Notes: generated by a model from the sequence alone, not told the origin. DNA of 64,000 nt from Reticulitermes speratus (GCA_021186555.1 JAJKFL010000042.1:12640781-12704780); one strand, 5' to 3'. Counted from the stretch's first letter, positions 23,441-34,489 are shown. Program-made: numbers and translations.

Positions 23441-23454
23441 GGGGGGGGGGGGGG
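23441..23454. repeat. Poly-G run
   Basis: Fourteen consecutive G. Comparable runs occur at 9061, 39001, 41205 and 56110, and a C run at 40315. Confidence 0.95.
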
Positions 23455-23562
23455 CGAACAAATTCCCATAGCAAAGAAATAAAACCTGTTACGACATTTT
23501 AAAGTATTGCAAATCGTGTGGCAGCAATGCAACTAAAATATATTAAATTGCCCACTGTCTTT

Positions 23563-23622
23563 CAACACATACACACACACACTTACACACACACACACAA
23601 TATATATATATATATATATATA
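23563..23622. repeat. (CA)n then (TA)n microsatellite
   Basis: CA units interrupted once, followed by about 22 bases of TA. The tract continues as TATACATATATA on the far side of the SINE-B copy at 23623-23874, so it appears to have been split by that insertion. Confidence 0.9.
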
Positions 23623-23874
23623 GGTAAAGGTAAAGTTCTCCCTAGAACAGGCCATAAAGGCCCAGAGGGAGAGTAGAGTTATAGCTTTAACCTCGGCGCT
23701 AGATGGGGGTGGTTGGTTAACGCCACGCCCCGGTCGCTTTACCCCAGGAATGACCCGGTACCCATTGTACAGGAGGCTGGGTGGGCCCCAGGGCCGGTCT
23801 GGACGGGTGCTGAAAATCTCGCCCCCACCGGGAATCGATCCCCGGACCGTCCAGGTCGTAGCGAGTCGCTATAC
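23623..23874 (-). mobile_element. SINE-B copy 2
   Basis: Minus strand. The tail (GGTAAAGGTAAAGTT on plus) is at the left. The body includes CCTCGGCGCTAGATGGGGGTG and ACAGGAGGCTGGGTGGGCCCC, and the head ends GTCGTAGCGAGTCGCTATA. The 5' end is cut about at box A, so it would lack an intact internal promoter. It is inserted in a TA-rich microsatellite. Confidence 0.88.
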
Positions 23875-24967
23875 ATATATATACATATATCTATATCACA
23901 GAATATAGAACATATGAATATGCCTTTCGGTGCACATTCCGCACCATCACCAGTGCTGTCTTAGACAAAATGATAATATTAAAATAGATCTTAATATTAC
24001 GGTGTGATGATGTGACTAGTCATGTGACTCAGGACAGTGTCCCATAGCGGCATCGTTTTTGTACATTAATGAACTTGGGGTGCTTAAAGTGCCATGAATT
24101 TATTGGCTAGCTGGGCAACTGTGACTTTGAAGGAAAGTACTTACTTCATACAGTTAGGTAACTGTCAAGGGGGAATATTTTGATGATAATATTATAGATA
24201 ATTATGTGACCGATCATGGAAAAACACATTGATAGCTGCAGAATTTCAGTGCCAGTGGTGCATGAAATTTGTGGTTTGTGCTGAAAAAAGCAGCAAGTAG
24301 GGATCGTGTTCATGTCACTTGAGCTAGCACTTGGCAAGATGGAAGGAACGCTTCATGTTTTTGACTTAATTAATGTTCTTGGTTGTTGACATTTTTGGTC
24401 CTACATGAGACTTCACAAGTAATTAGAAATTCCGAAATTTATTTTATACGACAAATAAGACGATTAAATCAACTAAGACATATGTATGTCACGTTTCATA
24501 ACTGTCTCGCTTCCTTGATCTTTCAGAAGTTTCCTGTGGCTAAGAAAAAGCCGCTGATGTCGGCCAACTGAATAAATGATCACGACATTACGTTTAGTCT
24601 AATTTTAACTTCAAATCTTGACCTTCTACGCCAGGTGAGGTTTCACTTTTCCCTACAAATTTCAAACATACTGGACAGGCCTAATATTCATTGGATCAAT
24701 CACTCTTTGTCAGACAAAAAAGGACAAGTTGTCCATGAAATTTTGTTTCCGTAAGCTTATGGGTCTTCATGGAAGTTTCTGCAGTACATTGCCTTTGACG
24801 TGATTCCCTTTCGCTGTTATCCGTTTCTGCCACTGGCTTTACCATTGCTGTAAGAACTCCTGCTGGCATTTTGCTGTAACCTCGGTAAGTGAAGTAGAAT
24901 CTTTCGCCTCTTCTTCTGTCTGGAATCTCCATCTTCCAAGATAGTTTGCTCTCTGGAAGCAGACTTT
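23875..24967. other. No recognisable feature
   Basis: Frames at 24383-24571 and 24696-24932 (minus) lack motifs. No repeat recognised. Confidence 0.5.
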
Positions 24968-25032
24968 AATTGGCACGGGATACATCTAGAGCCTAGATGT
25001 GTTCCCTGCCAATTAGTGTCTAGGTTCTAGAC
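24968..25032. repeat. Two adjacent hairpin-forming inverted repeats
   Basis: Arms 24968-24989 and 24993-25014 (22 bases each, 3 mismatches, 3-base loop, AATTGGCA...CTAG) form a tight cruciform or hairpin. Four bases later a perfect GTCTAG-GTT-CTAGAC palindrome spans 25018-25032. Confidence 0.75.
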
Positions 25033-25034
25033 AG

Positions 25035-25246
25035 TAGGAAGATGGTGTAAGCGCGAAGACTCCTTTCCTACCGTGTAAGTTGGCTGAAGGTGTACGGCAG
25101 GGACGCCGACTACATTTCTTGCGGCTTTCTTCAATCATCCCAGCTAAATACCACAACAGTACCTGAAAATGGGTCACAGCCACTTTATGCCACATCCGTT
25201 CTAGTTCATTATTCAGTACCGTCTTAACATTTGACGCTACAGGCAA
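25035..25246 (-). repeat. Dispersed repeat J, copy 2
   Basis: Minus strand open for 77 codons with LNNELERMWHKVAVTHFQVL and a YLAGMIEESRKK segment. It matches an ELER-WKEAVV--FKVLS--LPG-TEENHE string that I know as a widespread cockroach/termite repeat. It starts next to the hairpins at 24968-25032. Confidence 0.5.
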
Positions 25247-26039
25247 AATTGTTGACAGCGTCTTTTAAATAAAGAGTCACGAAATAAACAGACACCATTC
25301 TTGGTTCAAGTACTCATCTACCAAACGACGCCGGTGAATTAAATCAGCGGCATTTTCCACACTGCCACAGATGAGGGTATTTAAGGCTGACTGCTTCTGG
25401 AATAAATCTCTCTGTTTGGCCTTGTAAACGTTACTCTTTTCCGGAATGCAATGCGCCGTTCAGGGACGGTTGGCTTCATGGATCTTTTCACTGTACTACA
25501 TACAAATCTACGATTTCTAAGAACTGTACCTGCTGCTGGGCATGCTAGGTGCGATGAGGCAGCAAGAAGCATGTTGCAACCTTGTGAAGGACATTGGCCG
25601 AGCTGTGTAGTGACCATCGTCCAGTTAATCAGCTTGAGGCCAGAACCATGCCCAGTCAACTCACTCGGCACCAAATGCTGCCCAAACCATGTTCCGTGTG
25701 CCTGTACTGGCTCGACAAAATATGCAACAATCAACTACGTGTGCGAGGTTCAGGGCTGTCACAGCGGTGACTCTGAGGTTACCGTTCTTCTGGGATGTGA
25801 CGTCGAAGAGTCATGATTAAATTGTCGACGCTTTACAGGAACGTACTGTCTCCACCTTCAAGGCAGAAATCATAGAATACACACCACCTAGAAAATTGTT
25901 ATCCTCAACAACTAATTAAATCCTCTTCCAGGAATCTGTTTAAAAAATGTAACTGTAGCTAAGACAGTTAAAAAATTCTCGCTACTTATGGTAACTAACA
26001 TGTATACCGTGTGTATAAAGGCCGGCCACTGGACCAAAT
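25247..26039. other. No gene assigned; two opposed long frames
   Basis: 25381-25734 (minus, 117 codons) and 25451-25816 (plus, 121 codons) overlap on opposite strands in a moderately GC-rich stretch. Neither product has a motif I recognise, so one or both are chance. Confidence 0.35.
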
Positions 26040-26221
26040 CCTAAGCTATTTTAAGCTGTTTTCTGTGAACAACTGATCGATTTAATATTGTGACCACCGG
26101 TTTGAATTCCGCCCGATGCACTGGGGAATTTGCACATTTGTCTGAGCCGTTTTGTCACGCTTATGCTGAGATTATGCTACGGGCTTATCTCCCATCTAAG
26201 CTTTCTACCAACTAACTAACT
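26040..26221 (+). mobile_element. Possible SINE-like fragment
   Basis: A box B-like GGTTTGAATTCCGCCCGATG follows an ill-defined head. The fragment ends with a short repeat tail AACTAACTAACTG, immediately before a LINE 3' end on the other strand. No second copy is in the window. Confidence 0.3.
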
Positions 26222-26450
26222 GCATGGAGCAGAGTCCTTCTTGAAAAGCTAACAGGTCCTCAGCTAGTCAAGAATTTCCTCGCATTTTATGGAACCCGAA
26301 GGTTCATTACCGCATTCACAAGAGCTCGCCACCTGTCCCGATCCTGAGCCATTTCAATCCAGTCCATGCCCCCCTATCCCACTTCTTGAAGATCCATTTT
26401 AATATTATCCTTCCATCTACGCCTGAGTCTTCCAAGCTTTCTACCAAATG
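26222..26450 (-). mobile_element. LINE 3' end (RT tail family 1)
   Basis: Minus strand. The 3' UTR block (GGAGCAGAGTCCTTCTTGA, AGCTAGTCAAGAATTTCCTC, TTATGGAACCCGAAGGTTCA) is followed by codons for the WRALVN-VMN end, LAQD, MDLQEV and RRR segments. It is truncated after about 230 bases. Confidence 0.8.
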
Positions 26451-27890
26451 TGTAAAAAATGTTTATAATTTTTGATTAATTCTAAACCGGAAGAAACAAC
26501 GAAGTCCAACCTCTGAAAATCTTTAGATAAAAAATATAAGAAGTTTTTATGCAAAAATACTTAATTCTCACGCCTTGAATTTAACCCTTTGAAGCATAAA
26601 AAAGTGAAGTTACTTTTATGACCAATAATAACTGCCTGAATCATGGAGCATACAATTAATTTAAGTAACATCTATCACTTCAGTTCCTACCTCATAGTAA
26701 ACAACCACAGTCTTCATTATGAAGACCAGTCGATTAATCTTTGTTTATATCGATACCATATGAAACACAAAAAGAATACACCTTGTGGGCAAAATGCGAA
26801 GTATTTGATCTCAAAACAGGTAGTGCACACAAAGAGAGTGGAGTTTGACCTCGGAACTGACATAACTGCAGAGCGGGCAGCATCTCTGTCGTTACGCACC
26901 AATACAGATATGACAGGATTTGTAGATGCTCTGAGCGGTTGTCACGTTCAGCCGGACGTCCTGTAGTTACCACTGTGCTTGTCTTATTTGTATTACTTAT
27001 CCTGCCCAACAAGAACAAAATGAAAGAAGGAAGAGTATTAGGAGAGAGGAGAGGGGTATAAAGTTGCGTTCAATGACTCAAAAATCCGCAGGTGACAAAT
27101 GCTACAGACAACGGCTTGTTTGGCTGACTACCATACAAGACTGGTGTCGTGAGCAATTAATAAGAGACCTCTCGTAGGAATATGCAACAGGTCCATTCAA
27201 ATACTGCCTTGCCTCTGGATGTAGGATCCTTAGCCTATAAAATTTACATAAAAACTAAATACATAAACACAATATTTGTCTTGATTTTTTTGTATTTTAT
27301 AATTGATAGGCGTATTCTCGAAAAATATACGAAAACGTGTAAATTTTTGTATAAATATTAGCAAAGGACAGAACACTGGTTGGGTTACAGAGTTTGTGAA
27401 CACCACGATGTTTTCTTCTTTTGTGTCAGTGCGGGTTATGAATTTCAATAACCCGTATCGCAACTGAAATTATTCTGAATTCAAGAACAATTCGGTTCGA
27501 ATTTCTACCACAGTACACTTCTAGTCAGTTTTCCTCTCTACATCAAAGAGGGCGCTGCTGAAGATGATTGAACTGGACCTCGACTTTTAGACATGTCAAT
27601 CGTAAATATTATTCCGTCTCTAATTCCATGCTGCATAAATTATGATTAAGGTTTATGAAAAATAATAACATTGTTATGTTGGTGAATGGGACATGTGCTA
27701 TTTAACTAGGTTTATCAACTCGTATTCCATGGCTCCTTAAGTCAACACGGCATGGCGTATTCTGAGGTTGCAAATGGAGGAAACAGCCTTTAGAAGTGAA
27801 GAGTACTTGCCAATATATTGATAAAGAAAGAAGTGTTTGTCATAATGACGCTGTTGTTTGCTAAAATTACACAAATGGACGAAATACTGA
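26451..27890. other. No recognisable feature
   Basis: Opposed frames at 26643-26966 and 26734-27018 and a minus frame at 27230-27463 have no motif. Confidence 0.5.
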
Positions 27891-27891
27891 G

Positions 27892-28158
27892 TATGGAGCC
27901 CTGATGGTATAATACTGACAGGCGAAAACGGCAGTGTTTGGAGATAAACCTGTGCCATAGCCACTTTGTGAACAAAACCGCAGTGTTTGGAGATAAACCT
28001 GTGCCAAAGCCACTTTGTGAACCAAAACCGCAGTGTTTGGAGATAAACCTGTGCCAAAGCCAATTTGTCAACCAAAGTTTCACATAAGTTATTTTGAAAT
28101 CGATCTATGCCCTTCGCGGTGACAGACCGGAAACTATCCGCCTGAGCTATGCCACAGC
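27892..28158 (-). mobile_element. SINE-E copy 1 with internal triplication
   Basis: Related to 37807-37984. It shares ATGGAGC-C--TGGTATAATACTGACAGG, AAACCTGTGCCA-AGCCACTTTGTG, and a tRNA-like head (minus strand) ending TATCCGCCTGAGCTATGCCA. The AAACCTGTGCC unit, single in the other copy, is tandemly present three times here with a 49-50 base period. Confidence 0.6.
27925..28073. repeat. Tandem triplication, about 50-bp unit
   Basis: Units at 27925-27973, 27974-28023 and 28024-28073. Each starts AAAAC-GCAGTGTTTGGAGA and ends CACTTTGTGAAC or a close variant. Identity between units is very high, so the expansion is recent relative to the element. Confidence 0.9.
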
Positions 28159-28560
28159 CTCTGAAGACTCAAACGAATCTACATTATACATAAAGATTCT
28201 GATCGTACATCGTAGAGAACACAGTGTGCTTCCATTAGAAAAACCAATCCATGAATGTTGTTTATTATGGGAATTACACGGAACGTATAAGGATCAATCT
28301 GGAGAAAACATGCTGAGTTTTTATGTAAAACAAGGTGGAACACACAGTAACCACTTTAAGCATTATTTGCGGAAAGCAAGAAGATGTTTACAGTATCAAG
28401 ACATATAATAATCCAATTTGGGAATCCCTAATCTAACCATATATAGAGAGAAACTTTCTATTTTTAACAACATTTTTATGTGTGTAAATCCACTGATACA
28501 GAAAAACAACTAAGATAATACTACCACAAAATAACTGAAAAGTAATTAATTAAGCATATT
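28159..28560. other. No recognisable feature
   Basis: A 104-codon frame overlapping 28094-28408 begins inside SINE-E and shows no motif. Confidence 0.45.
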
Positions 28561-28690
28561 CATGGAGCAAAGCCCTTCTTCACAAGCAGTTACTTGCTTA
28601 ACTGGTCAAGAAACTGCTTGCCTTTTAAGGAACGCAATGGTTCATTACCGTGTTTGGAAGTTCTTATCGAGACACACGAATCCATCCCAC
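28561..28690 (-). mobile_element. LINE 3' end (RT tail family 1), diverged
   Basis: Minus strand. CATGGAGCAAAGCCCTTCTT, an AACTGGTCAAGAAACTGC block and GGAACGCAATGGTTCATTACC match the family 3' UTR, with small insertions. The coding part is not recognisable. Confidence 0.5.
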
Positions 28691-29439
28691 ACTCTCACAC
28701 TCAATTTCCTTACCTCTTTAGCTGGCTGTTTTTAATGGCTTGTTTAATAAATTCTCATGACAAATTCTATTGTTTAACAACCATAATAAGTTTTATGTGT
28801 CCAGACGTAGCAAGAGCTATTCCTTTCACAGGCCTTTTCAAACACTGGACACTCAGGCCACAATGACTAATATATCAAGCAAGATATCTCGTTCAAATCA
28901 CTGAAGGGCGAAGCTCCAATTCCTGTTATCCTTACATCTAAGTCTTGTTCTTCCGAGTGAACTATTCTTTTCTGGTTTAGGTGTAATACCTGATACATTT
29001 ACAAGCCGCGGAAAATGTTCAGCTTAATGCTGATAATACAAATACAGATTCACGCTGAAATGACCTAGCCGTAAATTCTTTGATATCTCTTGGATTTAAT
29101 GCCCTCACCATATCGCTTAATTATAGCTGTGTAGTCAGACACTGACGTACTCTCGCCATTTATATTCTGTGCTGTCACCTCTTATAACATCTGTTACTTG
29201 GCACTGTCTTCTAGTGCCTTATTTACGACCCCGGCAACAAACCGCAGGCCTTTTCACCTTATAAGGCTCTTCGATACAATGCCCTCGCTTCACCACAGCT
29301 CACCTCCGCAAACAAGACTGAATGGAGATCATCTATATAAAATATTTAGAACGTTTTTTTAGTAAAAGTTCAAAAGCACACTACAAAATTTGTTCTCATT
29401 TCAAATATAATTTTTATATAAGTTTTGAAAGCAGACTGC
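28691..29439. other. No recognisable feature
   Basis: Nothing recognised. Confidence 0.45.
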
Positions 29440-29545
29440 CTCCATACGAGATTCCAGGCTTCCGCCGCGGTGTAGTTAAGGCCTTCTCTTCTAGGATGTT
29501 ACGCAGCGTAGGTTGGTAGTTTGTTAACGACGTTTCGGGACAACT
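29440..29545 (-). repeat. Dispersed repeat H, copy 1
   Basis: Reverse complement matches 34876-34980: GAAACGTCG, ACCAACCTACGCTGCGTAAC, TAGAAGAG, ACACCGCGGCGGAAGCCTG and AATCTCGTATG occur in the same order. The family origin is unknown to me. The GAAACGTCG end after a CCTGA-like block recalls the ends of retroelements, but no core motif is kept. Confidence 0.6.
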
Positions 29546-29647
29546 TATCAGCCCTATCTTCAAAAGTCTAACAGTCCAAGTCTTCTTGGAATGTTGGACA
29601 GCCCAAGAGTGTAGCTGAAACCATGATCGATGAAGTAACAAAAGTAT

Positions 29648-29860
29648 GAAAAAAATTAATAAGGAGGAGCTTCATAATTTGCATGTACAATTTTTAAACA
29701 TTATTAGTGGCATCAAATCAAGCAGCATGAGAAGGTTGGAGTCATTCATCACGCAAGGAAAAATGTGAAATGCATACAAATTTTTAGTCGGCACACCTGA
29801 TAGGAAGAGGCCAAGTGGGAGAACTAGACATAGATGGAGTAAAAGTGGACTAAATTCAAT
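29648..29860 (+). mobile_element. LINE 3' coding fragment (RT tail family 1)
   Basis: Plus strand gives NKEELHNLHVQFLNIISGIK, then SSMRRLESFITQGKM, then AYKFLVGTPDRKRPSGRTR and HRWS. These align with HNEELYDLYSSPNIIR, RRM-W-GHVARMG and VLVGKPEGKRPLGRPR-RW. It is broken by a stop and truncated at both ends. Confidence 0.68.
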
Positions 29861-30254
29861 TTCTTAGAATATGGTGCGATACTGACCCCTTTTGAGTATA
29901 ATATTGAACTCTCTTAGTCTATAAAATTTTCTTAATATCATTTTAATATTTTCTTCAGTCCTATGCCTACATTTACCATGCAGTCTCTTACCTTCAGACA
30001 TTCCGACTACATTTTTGTAGTATTCCTTTTACTCCGCATGCGTACAACACCTCGTCAATAATGTCTGATGGAGAGTAGTACGTAGTTAAAAAAAATCGAT
30101 TCATGAAGAAATTAAGAACAGATTGAACTCTGGGAATGCCTGCTACCATTCGGTCCGGAATCTTTAGTTTTCCGGTTTAGTATCCAAGAATAAAAAGATT
30201 AAAATAAAACTACAGTTTTAACGGTTGTTTTATGTGCGTGTACAACTTGGTGTC
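29861..30254. other. No recognisable feature
   Basis: Nothing recognised between two LINE fragments. Confidence 0.45.
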
Positions 30255-30715
30255 TCACATTTATGGAAGAATATAGGCTAAGGGTGTTCAAGAATGGGGT
30301 GCTGAGGAAAATATTTTGGCCTCAGAAAGAAGACGTAAGACAAAATGTGAGAGCTAGCATAACGAGAAGCTTCATGATTTCTATTCCACATCAAAGCAAG
30401 AAGAATGAGATGGGCGGGGCATGTGGCACGTATGGGGAAAAATAGAGGTGCAGACATGGTTTTGGTGGAGACACCTGAAAGGAAGACGCTGCTCGGAAGT
30501 CCGAGGCGTAGATGTGTGAGGATACTGTTAAAATGAATCTTCAAGGAAAAGGACAGGGAGTGGACTGGATTGATCTGGCTCAGGATAAGGATAAGAGTCG
30601 GTGTCTTGTGAAAGCGGTGATAAACATCCTTTTTCCCCAAAATGCAGGAATTTGTTGACTAGCCGAAGAACGTTTAGCTTCTCAAGAAGGGCTCTGCTTC
30701 GTGGAATTAATTATA
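30255..30715 (+). mobile_element. LINE 3' end (RT tail family 1), longest plus-strand copy
   Basis: Starts at EEYRLRVFKNGVLRKIFWPQ, continues through the [15 protein letters not shown] region (from RMRWAGHVARMGE), VLVETPERK, then VDWIDLAQDKDKS, and reaches the 3' UTR block GACTAGCCGAAG...AGCTTCTCAAGAAGGGCTCTG. Stops and frameshifts interrupt it. It preserves the full order of tail blocks and can serve as the in-window reference for the other fragments. Confidence 0.78.
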
Positions 30716-31702
30716 GTAGAAGTTATATAGCTCCTCGTTATAAAATTCTCTCAGTTACCCTCTCACTTCCTCTCCCGTAAGTTCAGAGAAGACTGTAACC
30801 ATACAAAAAAGTATTTTAATGTATCACAATGTGCGTCTGTTGACACCGTTACAGTTAGTTCTCCAAGGAAGGTACACAGATGGTACACTGATATAAATCA
30901 TTCAGTTCAGAGTTTCAGTTTAAGTGTGTCCCATCTTTATAACGACCAGGAAGTGTAAATCCATTATCTCGTATATGAATAAATGCCTTCAAAATATCTT
31001 GTGGAAATGTGTTTCAAATATAGAGCGACCTAGGTCTGTCGTCATAATGACCACATTTCTGTCTTTTTCAATACCGTACAATAGCTATAAACTTACAATA
31101 CTATTTGACCCTATTTTCTTTCACGTCCTAGTTCAGACTGGTACATCGAAAGAGACTAGAGCCACGTGCAAAACACGAATTTTGATGCTGGACATTTGCA
31201 CCATGAATTCATAACTGTGCATTGCAGCATGTGGTCATAACAACGTAGGCGTTTATGCCATTCATCTGCTGTTCGAGCCGTCACATTCTTCATAGCCTGT
31301 TACATGCACCAAGTAGGCCTACATTGCTGAAAATGTTGTGTAGGCATTCGCGTGTGGTTACACACTCCATAGAATTATACAGAGCAGATGCAATGTGAAA
31401 GACTTGGCGCAATATAAGTTGCATTTAGAAAGTAAATATACTGTGGCCACGGAAACAAGTGCCATTAATTGACACTCCTCCGCATTTCGCTCGTGCTCTT
31501 ATGGTCTCCACTCCAGGTCAGTTCTTCACATTCCTCTCCTGTGTTTTAACCATTTTCTCGAAAGGAATATTGGTAACGACAAGCGCTTTGGGGTGGATGA
31601 CAAAAGAGCGTGGAGGAAATAACGTGATATTTCTGTAGAACAGTAGTCAGAGAGTGGGAACCATCCATAACCATCGTCACCATCGTTGGGACTTCTGTCC
31701 GT
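30716..31702. other. No recognisable feature
   Basis: The 96-codon frame at 30924-31214 has no motif. Confidence 0.5.
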
Positions 31703-31711
31703 GACCTCTGT

Positions 31712-32028
31712 CTAAAGGTAAAAGGTAAAGCAATCCCATTACAGGCCTGGACAGGCCCTTAGGGTTCCAGGAGTTTGAGGCTTCCAGATTTCTAGACAAT
31801 CGGCACATGAAGGTGGTAAGGTTGTCAGCCCTACGCAACGGCCACCTTTACCTCCCAGGAAATATTCCTGGTACTCATTTCTGTTAGAGGCTGAGTCGAC
31901 CCCAGGGCCATAGTGAGACCGAAAGGATTATGTCAATGAAAAATTCCAATGACACCATCGGGAATCGAACCCGCGACCTTCCGGCTTGTACCGCAGTGCC
32001 TCAACCAACTGCGCCACCGCGTATCCCC
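31712..32028 (-). mobile_element. SINE-C copy 1, full length with TSD
   Basis: Minus strand. The tail AAAGGTAAAAGGTAAAG is at the left. The body has CAGGCCTGGACAGGCCCTTAG, GGCACATGAAGGTGGTAAGG and CCAGGAAATATTCCTGG. The tRNA-like head has the complement of box B (GGGAATCGAACCC) and of box A (CAACCAACTGCGCCACCGCG). The perfect 9-bp duplication GACCTCTGT lies at 31703-31711 and 32029-32037. Confidence 0.88.
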
Positions 32029-32049
32029 GACCTCTGTGCAGCTACATGG

Positions 32050-32196
32050 AATCCTTATTGAGAAGCGAGCATTCCCTCAGCTAGCCAGCAACATTCCCCT
32101 ATTTTTATGGAACCCGAAGATCCATTACCGTGTTCACAATATCCCAAGAGTGGACCCCATTCCAGCCCAGATTATTTCAATCTACACCCTCTAACC
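32050..32196 (-). mobile_element. LINE 3' end (RT tail family 1)
   Basis: Minus strand. TTGAGAAGCGAGCATTCCCTC, TTTTATGGAACCCGAAGATCC and CATTACCGTGTTCACAATA match the family 3' UTR and the end of its ORF. It is cut at about 32196 by a hAT-like terminus. Confidence 0.7.
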
Positions 32197-32290
32197 CGGG
32201 GCACCAAACTGCAGGCCCACAGGTCACATACGACCCTGAGATCAACATTCTGTGGCCCATTAGCTTTCATACGAAAGGTTTGTTGTGTAC
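32197..32290. mobile_element. hAT-like transposon terminus
   Basis: CGGGGCACCAAACTGCAGGC, then CCACAGGTCACATACGACCC and TTCTGTGGCCCATTAGC resemble the GGGGTGCCAAACTG-GGCCC-GGGCC style of hAT (Charlie/Zaphod-like) ends. The opposite end was not found, so the element is truncated or its other end has decayed. Confidence 0.45.
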
Positions 32291-32743
32291 CGCAGTCACT
32301 TTCGTTGCGTTATGACGAGAATAACAATCTCCATATTTCTAGTGCCACGTGTACAAACACAACCACGCATAACATTCATACTGATATGGACAATCTGATA
32401 ACAGAAAAACCTCGTCCCAAGATCTCGTCTCATTACTTCAATAAGAATTTAAAGTATCATTTTCATTTTCCAATCTCATATATTTTATTTTTTCTAATTA
32501 GTTTATTAATTTGCTTTCATGTGCTTCTCTTGAAGGTTCCGAGGAAATGTATACAACTTTAGATTTTAGGTTCTCACAGCGGTGTTTCTGAAAAATAGAA
32601 ATCTTCTGCAATACGACTTGTATCTTCAGAATGTACACATTCTCCACTTCACCCATCACCCCACCACAATGTTACATTAAATCAAGTTCTTCATTATACA
32701 AGAAAGCTACTTTGTTACAATGCTGTTTAATCCAAAAAGGATG
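32291..32743. other. No feature assigned
   Basis: May be internal sequence of the adjoining hAT-like element. The 151-codon frame at 32107-32562 crosses LINE, hAT end and this stretch, so it is not a gene. Confidence 0.4.
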
Positions 32744-33004
32744 TTTTTTTCTGTGGCGCAACAGCCCAACGCGGGCCTAGACCGTCTGAATGTTGAGGTT
32801 TCTAGATCACACACAATTTGACACACACACGAAGTGGGACTCCTCTGAAAGAGTGATCAGCTAGTCACAGAGGCCGCTACCTACACAAAACACAACAAAC
32901 ACAAGAGATGAAAATATACGCCCTCAGCGGGATTCTAACCCACAATACCAGCAATCAAGCGTCCGAACACCTACACCTTAGGCCGCACGGCCACCGGGAT
33001 CGGC
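32744..33004 (-). mobile_element. SINE-A copy 4
   Basis: Minus strand, T run at left, head at right with GGCCGCACGGCCACCGGGATC. Body blocks GTGGCGCAACAGCCCAAC, AGTGGGACTCCTCTGAAAGAG and AACACAAGAGATG are present. The box B complement is GGATTCTAACCC, one change from consensus. No convincing target duplication. Confidence 0.85.
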
Positions 33005-33656
33005 ATAAAGAGCATTAATACCCTGCCAAAGCTCCCGGGTTACATAACGTAGAAATCTTGAGGTATTACGTGCTAATACCCTCATATTGCCTAACATGAT
33101 CGTTGAAGATACAATTACGGTATGTGGCTTGCGAACGTAAAACTTTGCGTCCGATGTTACATCACTCTGCTCTAAACTACTTATCTAAGTTTCATTTTAG
33201 TAACAGCCTTTATATATTCCTTGATCTCCAACTGGTTCCTTCGCTTCAGATTTTCTTATTCAATATTGTGTAAGCAATTCTCATTTCCGCTATGAGTTCT
33301 ATTGCTCCGTAACACCCGATATATTATTGAATATTAGAAGAGCCCAAGATTACGGTACTCCGAAATACGACGTCGTTTAATCTGGTACATATCAATGTAT
33401 CAACCTACACGATGTCATATACCAGAAGGTTCTAATTTGAATACACACACACTCTCCTACAGAAGAGGGGCTACAGGACAAAATACGTGTGCCTACCAGC
33501 ATGCTGATGCAAATTCTGGGAAAAGCAAATTACTTAACTTTTCAGACAGAAAAACTTCAATCACATTTAACAATGACAGAGTCATCTCCCTTCTATTTTA
33601 AGTTTACCTCACACATTTACGTTATTTTGTTCACAAAGTTGTCGTCGTGAATTTCA
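33005..33656. other. No recognisable feature
   Basis: Nothing recognised. Confidence 0.5.
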
Positions 33657-34283
33657 TTAATTAAAAACAAGTTTCGTCGTGTTCGTGACGGAAGCAATAC
33701 AATGCCAAGAACAAATCTCTGGAAGCTGTGTAATTAAAATCTTGGGAAGACGCAACAGTTGAAGGTTAGAAGAAAAGAAGTTGGAGCCATATATATCTAG
33801 GACAGTATCAATGAAGACAATGAATGTTAGAGACAGAGAAGACGGAGCCATGAAAATAGTAACAATAACGTGAATAAACTGCAAATCTTCACGAACACCC
33901 ACCTCCGAAGTTAGAAAGGAAAGTAGATGAAGAGGCATGGAGAAGACGAGATAAGAAGAAATAGAGCGGGCGTGCGGGAAGGTTGCAGCTGGAGACAAAG
34001 AACTTGCTGGGCCTCGAGGAAGGCAGACACAAGCGATGTTCGTGAACACGTCTGAAGGCTTGACCTTGACTGTAAGCAGGGAAGTTAACGAAACGAACCG
34101 GGCGCTACATGCAGACGACTGTTCGGAACTGTCAAACTGTTCGGAAGATCTTGACAAACAATACGTACGAACTAGAGAACCAAATGGACACCAATACCTA
34201 CCAACCATATCTCCATAATAAGAAGAAAACGAACTCGGACAACCAATCCACACATAAAGAAGACCTACAAAACAAAATGCCAC
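33657..34283 (-). other. Longest open frame, function unrecognised
   Basis: Open for 208 codons from an ATG, the longest frame in the window. The product is rich in Ser, Leu, Phe and Val with hydrophobic patches, for example in the first 25 residues and around residues 135-165. I see no domain, no splice context and no relation to the repeat families here. A frame of this length in 64 kb is uncommon but possible by chance. Confidence 0.2.
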
Positions 34284-34489
34284 AAACTCTATGTTTCATA
34301 CTAATCCACTATGTCAAGATATGGTAGTACAATTCAGTACAATTCAGGAATGATTTAACAGTCATTAAACCATTTTAACCTTTTAACATTTTCTTGTATA
34401 TAATTGATTTGAAAGAGCAACACGTATTTTATCAGACTGTAAAATTGAGATCTCAAGTCAAAGCTTAATAAATTAGTACACAATTCCTT

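Noticed and set aside
25381..25816. Opposed 117- and 121-codon frames
   Set aside because: They overlap on opposite strands in a GC-richer patch and neither shows a recognisable domain or exon signals.
27925..28073. Short regularly spaced repeats as a possible CRISPR array
   Set aside because: The units are directly contiguous without spacers and lie inside a eukaryotic SINE-like element.
32107..32562. 151-codon plus-strand frame
   Set aside because: It crosses a minus-strand LINE end, a hAT-like terminus and anonymous DNA, with no domain.
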